Assembly (NCBI GenBank): GCA_047967505.1
Contig: CM106539.1
Reading direction: 5' to 3' (one strand)
DNA: 64,000 nucleotides
Source: Dipteris shenzhenensis
Lineage: Eukaryota > Polypodiophyta > Polypodiopsida > Gleicheniales
In this document: positions 20,991-33,900 of the stretch, in pieces
Layout: each line of letters opens with the position of its first letter
Numbering within the stretch: position 1 is the first letter of the stretch
Notes under the pieces: model-generated
What the model was told of the DNA's origin: nothing
Seen by the model: only the letters and a program-made list of their open reading frames with translations
The model's database searches: none
Position numbers and translations under genes: made by a program

Positions 20991-22750
20991 GGAACTCAAC
21001 TTGGTGATCTCTAACATAGTGAGAGCATGCGTCAGTGTGTTGGAGCTCACCACCATATTGAGTTCCATGTCCGCTGTTGAATGTTGTGCTCAATTGAGCT
21101 CACCTCCAAGTTGAGTTCCCTTTTCCAGTGCCTTGACTTCTGAAGTTGCTATGAAAAAGGTTATTTCAATTATGTGGTGCTCGTATTGTCCCCTGCATAT
21201 GAGGAGTTCCATGTCAAAATTGTAAGAAAGTCCTATGAGTGAGTAGTTTGCTTAGGCAAAATCTACATGGGCAAATGGCAATTAATATAGCAGTTAGACC
21301 CCCTGTCAATATTTGGCCTATAACTTTCTCCTCCGTGGTCCGATTTCAATAAAAATTATATCAGTGTGAAGCTGTCTTTAAGTCTCCCTCCCATGTAATT
21401 AGTTTCTTACATTGGATCCACGACAAGAAGTTATGAGTCTTTGTGTATGACTATTTATTTTTATGCCAGTTTTTACCCCCTTTCAGTAAACTGTCCATAT
21501 CTCTTCAACAGGTTATCTGTTTTCAAAAAAACTTATATCAGTACGAAGCTCACTCCAAGGCACATCCCTTCATGTACTTTAATTTTTTATCTCAGTTTTT
21601 TGCTGGATTTTCTAGCAGTTTGTAGAATGATTTTGAGCCATTTCTAGAGGCTTCTATGAAGGAGGTGCCATGTTTCCCTGGAATTTACCCATACAGCCAA
21701 ATCAGCCCCTTTAAGCCCCTAGATATATATAATGCATCGCTCTTCTCTTTGGTGCCGAACGGCTTAGTGAGAGAATCGCTTCTGCTGATCCCTTTTTTCT
21801 CCCGATGCTGGACTACAATGTCACTTGGGATGTTACCATATCATTCTCCTTTGAGGGAAGCAAGGAGAAGGATATGTTGTGGTTTTCTTTGCATGAAAAT
21901 ATTTTCTTCATCTCTCTTTGCAAGTGATAAGGGTCTTTCTTATTAAGATTGGGAAGAGCAGGAAGCTAAGAGGTGCATGAAGTTTCATTACTCCCAACTT
22001 CATGCCACATCTTTTTTGTGTAGACGTCGGGTATTTTTGGTATTGGATTCATCCCACCTTACTAAATGGTCTCACGTGTACTTGATTGCATGTTATGCCT
22101 AGTATAGGCATGTGTTTTCTGATGTGATAAAGAAGATGCCTAGAAGAACTCTGTTAGAAGAGATTGCAACCTGTTTAAGAGAACTAGAAGATTGTGAAGG
22201 TGATGCTCGAGCTATTCGCATGGTCATTATGATCATATCCTTTATGTTTGCACCCTTGAATATGTTGGTGAATCGACAACACTGTCAGCAAGCACAATGA
22301 TAGATTGGGGATTGTTTCATGCACTGGCAGCTTGGTGTGAAGAAGAGTTGAGGCTTTGGGTAGTTTTTTACTATAACCATGGAGTGGAGATTCTCAATGG
22401 TTTCAATTTCTTTTTCTGTGCAAATGATGAAGAGTAAAATATCTTGAAGCTGTTATGTGCACTTCCAATTGTGAGAAGGGTGATTCTTGAATGCATGTAT
22501 ACACAATGTTTTCATGGTGCTAGTTGGTCACTTATTTTTGAAGATTTCGTTGAGGATCACATTGTGGAGGGTTTTCAACAAATGGTTATGCATAATAAGT
22601 TGATCTTGGTATACTAAGGCTTTGCGAGATCTTGTTTGGATCTTGTTTGGGATATTATTTGGATCTTGGTGTTTCCTTTTTGTGTTTCATCATGGTGAAG
22701 ATTCCAATGTTTTGAGGAACCCAAGGGGAAGACCCGATGTCTTATCTTCA
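20991..22750. other. Unassigned region upstream of the gypsy relic
   Basis: No known protein is recognisable. A 62-codon frame at 22112-22300 is Leu/Ile/Met-rich at its end and is not assigned. The region may contain the degraded 5' LTR or leader of the gag-pol relic that follows, but I could not find a copy of its 3' LTR here. Confidence 0.35.
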
Positions 22751-25700
22751 AGATTTTGTTCAAGGATGCTGGCTTTTTGGATGGTCCATGAAGGATCCGG
22801 TGGAGATTTTGCCTAATTTTCTTAAAGGTGTAGCCTTGAGTTGGCATGAGGCCTTGCCAAACTCTACCAAGGAGGACTGGGACCAAGTGGTGGCAGCAAT
22901 GAAGCAAAGATTTGGGCAATGGAGTCGCCAAATGCTTTGATGTTGCAGTTGCACCAGCTCTACCAAGGAGAGGGTGAGATGGTCTCTTCGTTGGCAATCC
23001 AATATGAAACTTTATGGACAAAGTATAAAAGGGTACCTTTGCAAGCTGTGGCATCTGCATCATCAGCCCCTCAAAGTCTCTCAGGGATGGAGCACTTAAA
23101 GATGAGCAAATTTGTTATGGCTTTTGAGCCTCATCCTCACTCAAAAGTAATGAGTAAAGATCCAACAACATACATGGAGGCACTTCGCATTACCACCAAG
23201 AAAGAAGCTTCTCTAAAGATCGAATCCTCTTTTGCGTCTTCAACAGCTTCAACTCCTAAGGTGGAGGTAATGGGCACTCCTCAGATACCAAAGTCCTCTG
23301 AGTTAGATCATAATATCTCCCAATTGATGGCAGAGTTTGCTGATTTGAAATTTCATTTGGTTAATTCACGACAACCTAGAGCACCAAAAAGTGAGGATAG
23401 GCCTCAAGATAAAAGTGGGATCACTTGCTATGAATGTAATGAAAAGGGTCACTATCACCCTGAGTGTCCTAGATTGAGAAAGAAAGAAGAAAAACAAGTA
23501 TCCTTGTTAGAAGCTTCTTCAGGGGATGAGGAAAGAGAGGTAATGATGGCTAAACGGGGGCATGGTAAAGCAAAAGAAGAAGAAGAAAGCAAGGAAGAAG
23601 TAGATGAGGAACATCAAGAAGAGGAATGCCGTACTAAAAAAAAGAGGGCATCTAGAAGGAGAATTGCCTAGTTAGACTTTCCTTTAGGACAAGGCATTGG
23701 AAGCTATGACTTATTGTCTGACCTTAAAGAAAAGGAAGCTCATATCACCTTTGCTCAATTACTTGCTTTGTCTCCAAAACTACGGAAGGAATAGGGAAAG
23801 CTAGCTAGCACAAGAGTGTCAAAGAAGAAAAAGAAGAAAAGTGCCATTCCTGTTGTTAAAAAGGTAGATATAGATGCTGGTGATGATGTACCTGTGGTTG
23901 ATGTGATCATTGATGGTCAAGTGATTTCTAATGTTTACATTGATGGAGGTGCATCAATTAAGGTCATGAGTGAGAAGACCATCATAGATGTTGATTTAAA
24001 ATATTCTAGTACTACCTCTCCTTATCGCATCAAATTGGCTAGCAACACTAGGGTGAAGACCTTGGGAGTTGTGAAGAATTTAGAAGTGGATGTATGTGGA
24101 ATTTCTATGCTAACTACTTTTTAGGTGATCCCTACCAAGCCAAATGCACGTGCCTATCCATTGATTTTGGGAAGGCCTTGGCTATGCAAGGTGAAGGCTA
24201 TTCAAAAGTGGGATACTGGAGAATTGATTTTGCAGTAGGGAAATGATAAGAAGGTGCGCTACAACATCAGAAGTCACAAAAAGGAAGTTGTCAAGGAGAA
24301 ATCTTCAACATCAAAGAGTTCGAGCTGTGACTTAACCGATGAAGAAGAAGAGGCAGGATGTAGCTCTGAGGAGTCCAGCTCAGAGGGTGAGGTGGAAGGC
24401 GTGGCCTTTGGCCTTTGTCTTGGTGCTGATCGGGATGACTCAGGAGGGAACAAGGTGGTGGTACAAGAAGATCCTGTAGAGACACTTCATGTGGAGGATG
24501 TGGAGCACACTAAACGACGCCAACGCAATGAAGAGCTTCTTGATGATTCTCTATCAGGTAGTGAGAAGCTCTATTACTTAGATATGTTAGATGATTTTCC
24601 ATGTCTCTTTGCAACAAGCTATTCACATGTTCGACCAGTCTCTCTTGTGGAGCACAAGATTGAGTTGAAGCTAGAAAGCAAGCTAGTTGTGCAACGCTTA
24701 AGGCGATTGGGGGTAATCCAAGCTAAGGCACTAAAGAAAGAGGTAACACAACTACTTGAGGCGAGATTCATCTTACCTATTGATGATTCAGAATGGATAT
24801 CTCCTGTAGTTGTCACACCAAAGAAAGGAAATAAGTGGTGGGTTTGTGTGGACTTTTGTCCTTTGAATGCATGCACTAAGAGGGATCATTTTCCTTTGCC
24901 ATTCCAAGATGAAATACTAGATCAAGTAGTAGGGCATGAGATGTATTCTATATGTGATGGGTATTTTGGATACTTTCAAATTCATATTCAGGAGGAAGAT
25001 CAAAAGAAAACATCATTTGTCACACCTTGGGGAGTTTTTGCTTATAGAGTGATGCCTTTTGGATTGACTAATGCACCAACTACATTTTAAAGATTCATGA
25101 ATCAAGTGCTCGAGCCTTACTTGGGAAAGTTCATAAGGGTGTTTTTGGATGATTTTTGCATTTATTCTTGGTGCATAGATCACATAAAGAAGTTAAAGAT
25201 GGCCTTAGCTCGGATTGATGAAGCAAAAGGGTGTCTAAATCCTAGCAAGTGTTATTTGGCTCAAACAAAAGTAGTCTTGTTGGGGCATATTGTGTCTGAA
25301 GAAGGCCTACAAATGGATCCTGACAAGGTTCAAGCAATCATGGCATCGCCAAGTCCTAAGAGTGTCACTGGTGTTCGTAGAATTCTAGGAAAAAGCAAGT
25401 ATTATCAATGCTTTTGTGATGATTTCATAGAGATAATGCATCCCGTGAACTTGTTGACAAGAAAAGGAGTTTCTTTCCAATGGGGTGTGGAGCAACAATG
25501 CTTGGTATAGCTAAAAGCCTTGGATGAATGTAGATTACAGGCCTTACAAAACTTGGAAGATTCTCAAAAAAGGCGCAAGGCCCGTTTTGACACCAAATTA
25601 CGCAAGAAGAAATATATTCCAGAAGGAGATTTGGTAATGAGATTTGATAGCCGTCTGGACAAACAGCTAGACAAAAATTTTATCGGCCGATGGGAGGGAC

Positions 25701-25821
25701 CATATTGAGTCAAAAAGAAGGTCACGAATGGAAATTATCAACTTGAGGATGTTGATGGCATCATGATACCCGGATGCACCAATGAGTATCACCTTAAATT
25801 CTTCTATGATAGACCACCTTG
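22751..25821 (+). pseudogene. Ty3/gypsy gag-pol relic (gag, protease, partial RT, integrase tail)
   Basis: From 22919 to about 25820 all coding lies in one frame, broken by stops at 23669 (TAG), 23792 (TAG), 24122 (TAG), 24236 (TAG), 25088 (TAA), 25508 (TAG) and 25706 (TGA). Gag begins near 22790 (LPNFLKGVALSWHEALP) and has a CX2CX4HX4C zinc knuckle (CYECNEKGHYHPEC, about 23428-23470). The protease region has VYIDGGAS, where D-(S/T)-G is expected. RT shows [20 protein letters not shown] and the FLDD active site (25144-25155). After the RT connection (about 25500) the frame jumps to the integrase C-terminus (LDKNFIGRWEGPY, then NYQLEDVDG). RNase H and the integrase core are therefore deleted. 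It is inactive. Confidence 0.85.
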
Positions 25822-25857
25822 AGGGCTAGCAGACCCTCTCTATCACTAGAGAGGATT

Positions 25858-26299
25858 TGATGGGGGGGGAAAGATGTGATGCCAAAAATTATTTGGCATT
25901 GGTATTGTTTTCTTCTATGTTTGATAAGAGTTTGAGTATCAAGCGATAGCCTAGCAACTCTCACTTGTTTCTATTTTCTAAGATATTGTATGCGATTGAG
26001 AGGATGAGTGGAATGAAGCATTGTAAATACCATAGGTATGAATTATAAATACCTTGGTATGGGGTGAGAATTATTTGTGTATGGGATATTATGGGGTTTT
26101 TAGGAAATAGGAAGAGTGAGTCGTATAAAGAGGTGGGCTCATGTCCATGTGTTCCAATAATATAAGAGAGGCCACATGCCAAGCGTGTGGAAGGCATGTG
26201 GAGGAGTGTGGAGTCAAGAGGAATCCTTCCAGAATTCCCATGTGTAATAAGGAGGATGTGGACATATGGAAAAGAGAGGGTCCTTATGGGCTCCATGTG

Positions 26300-26355
<56 letters not shown>

Positions 26356-26960
26356 GTAGAAGTAGAAGTAGAATTAATTAACATCCATTGGGGGCCAAAA
26401 ATGGCCGATGGGACCATCTCAATACAATGTAAAGAAAGTCTCCTCAAAAAGAGGGGTCAGGATTCGATGAGTTCCTGATGACATGTAAAAAGATGGGTGA
26501 CAAAAGATCCCAATGCTGTTGGAGAGGCAGTAGAGAGAACTGATATCAACTGAGCGGACTCCTTCAGTATCTATTGGTAGTCCTCCCTGATATGTGCATA
26601 TTGGGGGTGCTACATGTGTCTCCGTCTCAATTGATTGCAAGTCGCAAAGAGTACAAACTCTGGCATGTCTGGGCTGATGCATCCAAGCTAGAGGAAGAAC
26701 AAGAAGAACAACTGCAATGCGAGAGAGAGAGAGAGAGACTAGTTGTCGCAGTGTGTTTGCATTGGAGTGAGAGTGAAGTGGCACGTCTAGGACGTTCGCA
26801 AGAAGGGAACGATTAAACACATACGCCATTTGGTCGGGCTTGCTATTGTCAGCTTAGTTTATATTCTGGTATTTTTCAAACACCGACCTGTCATCGTTTC
26901 TTCATTGTTAATTTATAATCAACATATTATAGACTACTCTCTTCATTCGTCTACCGCACC
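25858..26960 (+). mobile_element. Polypurine tract and putative 3' LTR of the gypsy relic
   Basis: A purine run (GATGGGGGGGGAAAGA, about 25859-25874) is followed by TGTGATGCC at 25875, a typical start for a plant LTR. The remainder contains a (GA)n microsatellite at about 26299-26353. The right end is not fixed because no 5' LTR is present for comparison. A CA near 26945-26960 is only a guess. Reading frames in it (for example 26419-26829 on -) are not credible genes. Confidence 0.5.
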
Positions 26961-28113
26961 CTAGTTAGCTTATGTATTTGGCCCTTAGTGATGACAAGAA
27001 TATCCCAACAAGGCTAAAGGTAGCATTGAGGAAACCCATGTTAACGTGAGATCGACGTCCACAAGTGGCTCTGGTAGATGATCGAATGGCGATTAGGGTG
27101 GGCAAAGAGTTGGACGTGCTATGAGGGACAAGCAATGAAACACTTGTATTAGGAGCTACGAACACAATGAAAAAATGCATTTTATGATGAGCCCAAATCC
27201 TTCGAAACAGTTTTAGTTTAATTAAGTTAGTAATTTTAGGCCCTTTATACACCAAAGAGTGCCTTCCCATCATAAATGGGGGGAGTTAATCATGATGCTC
27301 CATTGGTGTGGATGGGCGCCCCCATTTATGCACAGCAAAAATTTAGGGGAGTCCAAAAGCTGAGTCACCTTCCACCTAGTGCCCATGATAAGAAATTTCT
27401 TGGGCAAGCAACTTTGGCTGTCCAAGTTTGGGCAATGAGATTCAAATAGAGGATCATTTCCCATTAAATGCTCACTTTTAATAAAGATTCTTAACCCCCT
27501 TAAATACTTAGAGATTAAGAATACGTGAAAAGCAAGACTAAGAAACACGTTTGCAGAGTTCATTTTTTGTGTGTCTGTGAAATCGCTTGCTTGTTTCCAG
27601 CACGGGAGCTCTTGGCTATGGAGGTAGACGAAGCATCGAGCTCTTCGCCCCTCGTCCCTCCTGCTCGTCAATCCCTCCTCTGATCGCCTTTGCACCTTGA
27701 CCCTCTCGCCCTTCCCTCCCGTGATCAAATTGCCCATTTAAGACTCTCCAAAGCTTTTTTTAGCTGCCCACAAGTCTGTCTTTAACCACCCTTAAATTTG
27801 GCAGGCATGAAACGCGAGGGGATTTTTGCACGGTATCAGGACGGCCATCCGGGGATCTCTCAAACAATCGACATTTTTTGTCTGCTTCCTCCTTCCAGGA
27901 TGCTAACGCCTCTACGACGACGCTGCCTGCAGTTCGCGAATCTTACCCTTCCATCTCTATTAGAACGCCCATGGACCATCATTCACACATACCCAGATAC
28001 ACCATAGAGCCCAACAACTATGAGGAAGGCCTGGAGGGTGTAGAGAGTACCCGAGAGAGTGAACAGAGTGGAAGAAGAGGCCCCAACAGACACAGAGTGT
28101 GTGTTTGTGTGTT

Positions 28114-28151
<38 letters not shown>

Positions 28152-28179
28152 CTGGGGGGGCACAGTGAGGGAAAGAGCG
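26961..28179. other. Intergenic region upstream of the P450 gene
   Basis: Several frames of 70-155 codons occur on both strands without any recognisable domain. A (GT)n(GA)n microsatellite lies at about 28098-28151. The P450 promoter should lie in the right part, but I see no clear TATA box. Confidence 0.4.
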
Positions 28180-28467
28180 CGCACCATTTAGAGAGTCGAG
28201 AGTGACTTGAGGGAAAGAGCGCGCATGCCAGTTAACAAGTGAAAGAGTGGAGAGAGCAACGAAGAGTCGAGAGAGTGATTAGTCAACCCATGAAAGAGTC
28301 GAGAGTGCAACTGAGGGAAAGGGCGCGCACGCGAGTCAACAAGTGAAAGAGTCGAGAGATTGCGCGCGCGAGCGAGAGCGAGAAAGAAAGAGAGACAGAG
28401 AGAGACAGAGATAAGTTAAGTTCTGTTACATCGGCTGCTTCCGCTCTGTTCTACAAGTTTTCTCCAT
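28180..28467 (+). repeat. Purine-rich 5' leader with imperfect tandem repeats
   Basis: The phrase 'gagtcgagagtg...gagggaaag(a/g)gcgcgca...gttaacaagtgaaagagt' occurs at about 28191-28250 and again at about 28300-28360. It is followed by GCGCGCGCGAGCGAGAGCGAG and GA-rich DNA up to the ATG at 28468. It probably forms the P450 5' UTR or proximal promoter. GAGA-type repeats are common in plant leaders. Confidence 0.55.
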
Positions 28468-30479
28468 ATGGCATTCCCCAGCCTCGAGATTACATTCAAG
28501 CACTGGTTCCTGCTTACAGATAGTTACCTGCGGAATCTGAGACGTGAAACGCTCTTTCTCTCTGCGGGAATCGTGCTTTTCACCCTCGTTCTGCAGCTCT
28601 GGCGATACTCGAAGAAACCTAGCCATGGCAAGCCCCTGCCTCCTGGCAGATACGGTTTGCCGTTCATCGGTGAAACGCTTGACTTTCTGCAAACGCAAAA
28701 GCGGAACAAGTCTTGGGAATTCGTGGACTCTCGCGTTGCTAAACACGGCGAGATCTTCAAAACGAACTTGATCGGGGATCCCACTGTGTTGACTTGCAAT
28801 CCTTCAGGAAACAAAATGGTGTTCAACAACGAGAACAAGTATGTCAACGTCTCGTGGCCCAGCAGTGTGATCGATGTCTTGGGCTCTCGCTCGCTCATAG
28901 CCCTCAGAGGCGATCCGGCCAAACGGATAAGGCAAGCTGCCATGACATTTCTGAGACCGGAGGCGCTGCAGATGTACACGGCGAGGGCAGACGCAAGCGT
29001 AAGAAAGTTTCTGGACGAGTATTGGGAAGGTAAAGAGCAGGTAATGGTGTTTCCTTTGATGAAGCGCTTTGCCTTTCAATTGGCGTGCGAGCTTCTGATG
29101 AGCAGATACGAGAAGGAGGAGCAGCAGATGTTGGAAGAGCCGTTCTCGACAATGATGAAAGGCATCTTGCAATTGCCAATTAAACTTCCGGGGACAAGAT
29201 ACTCAAAAGCCATCGCTGCAGCTAACATGCTCCGCAAGCAGTTCCAAGGATGGATAGAGGAGAGGCGGAGAGATTTGGCCAACGGCAAGGCAACCACGGA
29301 TCAAGATCTACTGTCGTGCCTGCTAAGTTTCAGGGATGAGAACGGGAAGCCGCTAACGGATGAGGATATGAAGGACAACATTCTGTTGTTGTTGTTCGCA
29401 GGCCACGATACGAGCACGGTGACGAAGACCATGGTGTGCAAGTATCTGTCGGAGAATCCGGCGGTGCTCGAAGAAGTGTGGAAAGGTAATTAGAGATAGT
29501 CATGGATGAATTTAATTGCAGGAGGACTACACTTTGTTAATTGATTTCGCTTCTCGTTTTGTAGAGCAAAAGGAGATAGCAGCAGGTAAGAGGCCGGAGG
29601 ATCCATTGAGCTGGGCTGACATTCAGCGGATGAAGCTTTCATGGCGAGTGGTGCAAGAGACGCTAAGGTTGCAGCCACCGGTGCAGGGAGCATTCCGTGT
29701 AGCGATCAAAGACATCGATTTTGGTGGATTTACCATTCCCAAGACGTGGAAGGTGAACACATTAATTGCTCGATGATTCAAGCTTTCCGTAACTCCGTTG
29801 CCTTGAAAAATCGATTGATTGAATTGCCGGCGTTTAACCGATTGAATGTCTTAAGCTTTGAGATACAAGTCGATTTCAACGATTCACACACCGGGGTTGA
29901 CGCAAGTATTTGAGAAGTTACGGCAAGACTCAAAATTGCTGAATCCTCAATGTTATTCTCTCTCTCTCTCCGTTGCCCCGAACAATCGATTTGAGTGGTG
30001 CGTCGATTCGATCTGCACGACGGCTGTGAGTGAGATAAGACAATTTTGTTCCGTCGCATGTTGGAAAGGTGACGGGATCAAACGGGGCCTGGCTGACGAA
30101 AGTGTTGGGTGGTGGGGGACAGTGGAGACGGTAAATGCTGTCGTAAGGGTTTAATGAATGGCTGAAATGTGGGCAGATCTACTGGACGGTAAATTCGACG
30201 CACAGGAATCCGAAATACTTTCCGAATCCGACGATGTTTGATCCGGCGAGGTTCGAGGGAGCGGGGCCAGCACCGTTCACGTTCGTGCCATTCGGAGGGG
30301 GACCGAGGATGTGTCCGGGGAACGAATTTGCGAGGATGGAGGCGATGGTATTGATGCATCATGTGGTTATGCGCTTCAAATGGACATTGGTAGATCCTTT
30401 GGAGGAAATAACGGTGGATCCAATGCCTTGCCCCAAAAAAGGCCTCCCCATTTGGCTTGCCAAACGCCCCCACCCTTAA
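28468..30479 (+). CDS. Cytochrome P450 of the CYP85 clan (CYP716/CYP725-like)
   Basis: Three exons, 28468-29485, 29565-29752 and 30177-30479, join in phase to 502 codons. Introns are 79 and 424 bp with GT/AG ends. It is a haem-thiolate monooxygenase, normally anchored in the ER and using NADPH-P450 reductase. A hydrophobic anchor lies at about 26-45, followed by the Pro-rich hinge [15 protein letters not shown]. The I-helix oxygen-activation motif is FAGHDTST (310-317), the K-helix ExxR is ETLR (371-374), the PERF-type motif is FDPARF, and the haem loop is [13 protein letters not shown] with Cys448. The [11 protein letters not shown] region and the C-terminal [14 protein letters not shown] resemble CYP716 and taxoid-hydroxylase families, which oxidise triterpenes or diterpenes. 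Substrate cannot be read from sequence. Length and motifs are complete, so the gene is probably functional. The start ATG is the first in frame and precedes the anchor. Confidence 0.93.
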
Positions 30480-30786
30480 CTTATCATCTTGCAATCTCTT
30501 CTTCTTCTTCTTCTTCTTCTTCTTTTTCCTCCCAACAAAAACAAGCTCGAAATCTCGCTCCACCCATCACACCACTTCCTCCTCTCCTCTTCCAACCCTT
30601 CTCGTGAACAAGCTTGATCACACCTCGAAGCTTGGAATATCTTCTTGTTTTCTTCTCCCTCTTTTTTCTTTTCTTTTTTTCCCGCCCCAATGGGATTGGG
30701 CTCAGTAACCGTCTGGGCTTGACATAGAAAAATCAAATATTCGGTTCTTTGTTTTTTGCATAAGTTTTTTATCCCTTGAAATCCTC

Positions 30787-30850
<64 letters not shown>

Positions 30851-30900
30851 TCTTCCTCTTCTTCTTCTCTCTCCCCCTTTTTCGTGCACCATCTCGAACA
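30480..30900. repeat. Pyrimidine-rich 3' flank with microsatellites
   Basis: A (CTT)n tract at about 30497-30530 and a (CT)n tract of roughly 58 bp at about 30791-30848 follow the P450 stop. Minus-strand frames across it encode Lys/Arg/Glu runs and are artefacts. Confidence 0.85.
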
Positions 30901-33900
30901 GGCCACATGAATGAAATTCATCTTGTTTTTAAACCTTGCAATAAAATGATTTTCTAGTGTTGCAATACACCAGACTCCACCAAAATCCACTGATGTACAC
31001 AAGCTACTTTTTGAAGTGTAACATTTTGTTCTTCCAGATGAGACTCATATGTACTCCTTTCTCCTATGATGTGGTAATGGAAAGGTTTTGAGTTGACATG
31101 AACATCTTTCTTAGGGCCTATTCCCACAACTAGTTAGGGAGCACTAGTTAAGGCTCTTAAGAGCATGTTCACATAATTGTGCATTCCTATTGGCATTTGA
31201 AGAGTCTAGTTAAGGTAAATTGCCTAACGGCCCCTAAAACATCCTTGTAAATTTAACCCCTTCAAAATAGGTACTTTAAGGACTATTATGAAGAGAAAGA
31301 AGTTGGAATGTAAAAATTTAATGGTTAAGAGTGAGCGATGGGAATGTGACTTTAAGCAAGATTATTGTTAAGAAATTTTCATGGTCGAATCAACTCATAA
31401 CTATACAACATGTGAAAACAATTCAATCAAAAAAAATATCGTAATGATAAACAACTAATCTCTTGTCCAACATATTCAATCCACATATCACAAAACTCTA
31501 TCTATCCATTTAGCCATTGCAAAGAACTTACAACATTTGAAAACTAGTGTACTTACCAATGTCATCTTCACCTCTAATACTATTCATGGTAGTTCTACAA
31601 CTTTTAACATATGGTTTCTAGAATGTATTACTTACAAAATTCAAAATTAATATACTTTTTATTTTAAAAAACTAGTGTACTATGTTAACAAGAACTAAAA
31701 GTAAAATCTAGCATCTAGTGTGATATTTGTTGTTTATCAAGATCACTCAGGGAGTATTCTTGTAGTCACATGCAAGTTAATTATAGGATCATATCCATAA
31801 AATTATCCCTTACAAATATCAAAAACTCCATGAAGTAGTAAGCTATTATTTTTAAAAAACTTATGACAAGAAGGGAAATGAATAGACCTACCCTCAAATC
31901 AAATCTTCCATTCGTGCAATATAAAGGGAGAGTATGGGCTACACTAAAGCTAGAAGTCAAGGGGATTGAATCCATGAAATACTTACTGGTACTCCACTTC
32001 CTTCAATTTAGCTATATTGCCTCAACTAATGACTAGGAGTTAGGGTAGTTGACTAATCTACTATTGGCTTCCATCAACGATTAGTCATATCCCCACTGCA
32101 CATTAAATTGGGTTGAATGGGGGGAATCATTGGCATATTGGGATAGGTTTCATGAACTAAATAAAACATAGCTCGATAGGGCTATAGAAAATAGTTTAAC
32201 CAAGTATCTTATCAATTTTGCTACAAGGTATTGGTTGCTTTCCGACACAATTTTTAATGAAAAACATAGTTAAAAAATAGTTTTCCAAAGCAGGGAAGTG
32301 TCGATATTTTCGTCGATATATCTATTAGAAAAAATCTATTGATATTTTTGTTAGAATTTTCATCGAGGCGTAACAGTACTAGGGCTAGTATATATGTTAG
32401 TGCCCAATAAAAATATCGATGATGTGGAATTTTGAAAAAAATTATTACAAAAGTGCCTAAAACTCTCTCATCATATACATGCCATCTGACTCAACACTAG
32501 AAAATAATAATAAAAGTAAAAATATTTTTCTTTAAACGTCCAAAATTATTTATATCTGTAAACAAAATTGGTCTCCAAAAAAGACATTGTCATGTATATT
32601 TTGAAATAAAAAGACTACTACTCTACTTTATTGTCGCTTGCTTTGACATTGCTAGGGGGATCACTTGTGACCTCCTCTTGTACATCCTCTTCTATGTATT
32701 GATACTCTTCATGGATGATGTACCCATGATCCTTGACGATGTCCACACAAGCCATTATGTCCTTCACGTGAACTCTTTGGAAGACTCTCGGGTTTAGTGA
32801 AGACTACCGAGGGTTTGGGCAGTCCATTAATCTAGTGGAAAATAGCATTGGAAAACTCTGTTGATTAAACATAACAAAGACTTTAGCGTTTTCAATATCC
32901 CTAAAGCGAGACCATTCATGAACATGAAAGGTGGGAAAGGGTTTTTCTTATGCGTGTATAAACAAGTCACGGCACTTCTATGAATCAAGATTGGAAATGA
33001 GAAAGGAGAGAAAAGGAGAAGGGAAAAGAGAGCAAATGAGAGGGCTTAGGAGAGAAAAAGAGTGAAAAAATAGGGAGTGGGCTCCTACTTTTTCAAGTGT
33101 GGGGCCCACTCTTCAATGATGACTAAGAAAGAGTACACATAGTGGTAACCCATTGAGGTTCTTCTCACAATGGTTTTCAACATCGAACATAAAACCAAAT
33201 CAAGTATCAATTATAGAGGCTACTATAGTAGCCTATCACCGCATAGCTTTTCTCTACATGGACAAAGGATCAAATTTGATCACCAACAAAGAACCTTCCA
33301 TTATAAAGCTAACCAGTCGGGTTCTAGTCCAATCAAAGCATACTCCATCCTAGCTGTTCTTTTGCAAGAGGCCTAAGTTCCTCTCCAGTTGGAAATAATC
33401 TTACCTCTTTGCCCAAGGAGGAGAGCTCTCCTCTGGGACTTGGTAAGTGTATAAACAAATATAATAGAAATGTAGGCTAGTACACCAATAGAACAATACA
33501 TGTGCAATCGACTCAACTGCTTCCTTGTATCAAAAATTCATATTAGTGAAAAAAGGAAGGAACTGAAATCAGTAAGATTTGTTTCCCAGAGTTCATTTCT
33601 AGTAACTAGTTAACACCTACAGTCCATTTTCTTATTAAAATTGGAGATTACATAATCACGCATGCGTGTGTATTTCAAGATCTAGAAAGTTTACCTTTGC
33701 AAATAGGTGGTAGCTTCAAAGAAAGATTTCGCAAACATTTTTAATATACATGTAAAAGGATGTTACAAATATTTAAAATTTTAGTTTTGAGCAACATGAT
33801 TTCTAGTATACTCTAAAGTCGAGACCTGTTACATGCATCCAACCATGGAAGCGATTCCAAAATACAACACCTAAATCCAGATGGGTAAGTGGTAGAGGGT

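Noticed and set aside
26419-26829. 136-codon minus-strand frame
   Set aside because: It lies in the putative gypsy LTR, and its composition is unlike a folded protein.
27270-27737. 155-codon minus-strand frame upstream of the P450
   Set aside because: No recognisable domain, and overlapping frames of similar length occur in this region by chance.
30476-30892. 138-codon minus-strand frame rich in Arg, Glu and Lys
   Set aside because: It translates the (CTT)n and (CT)n microsatellites.
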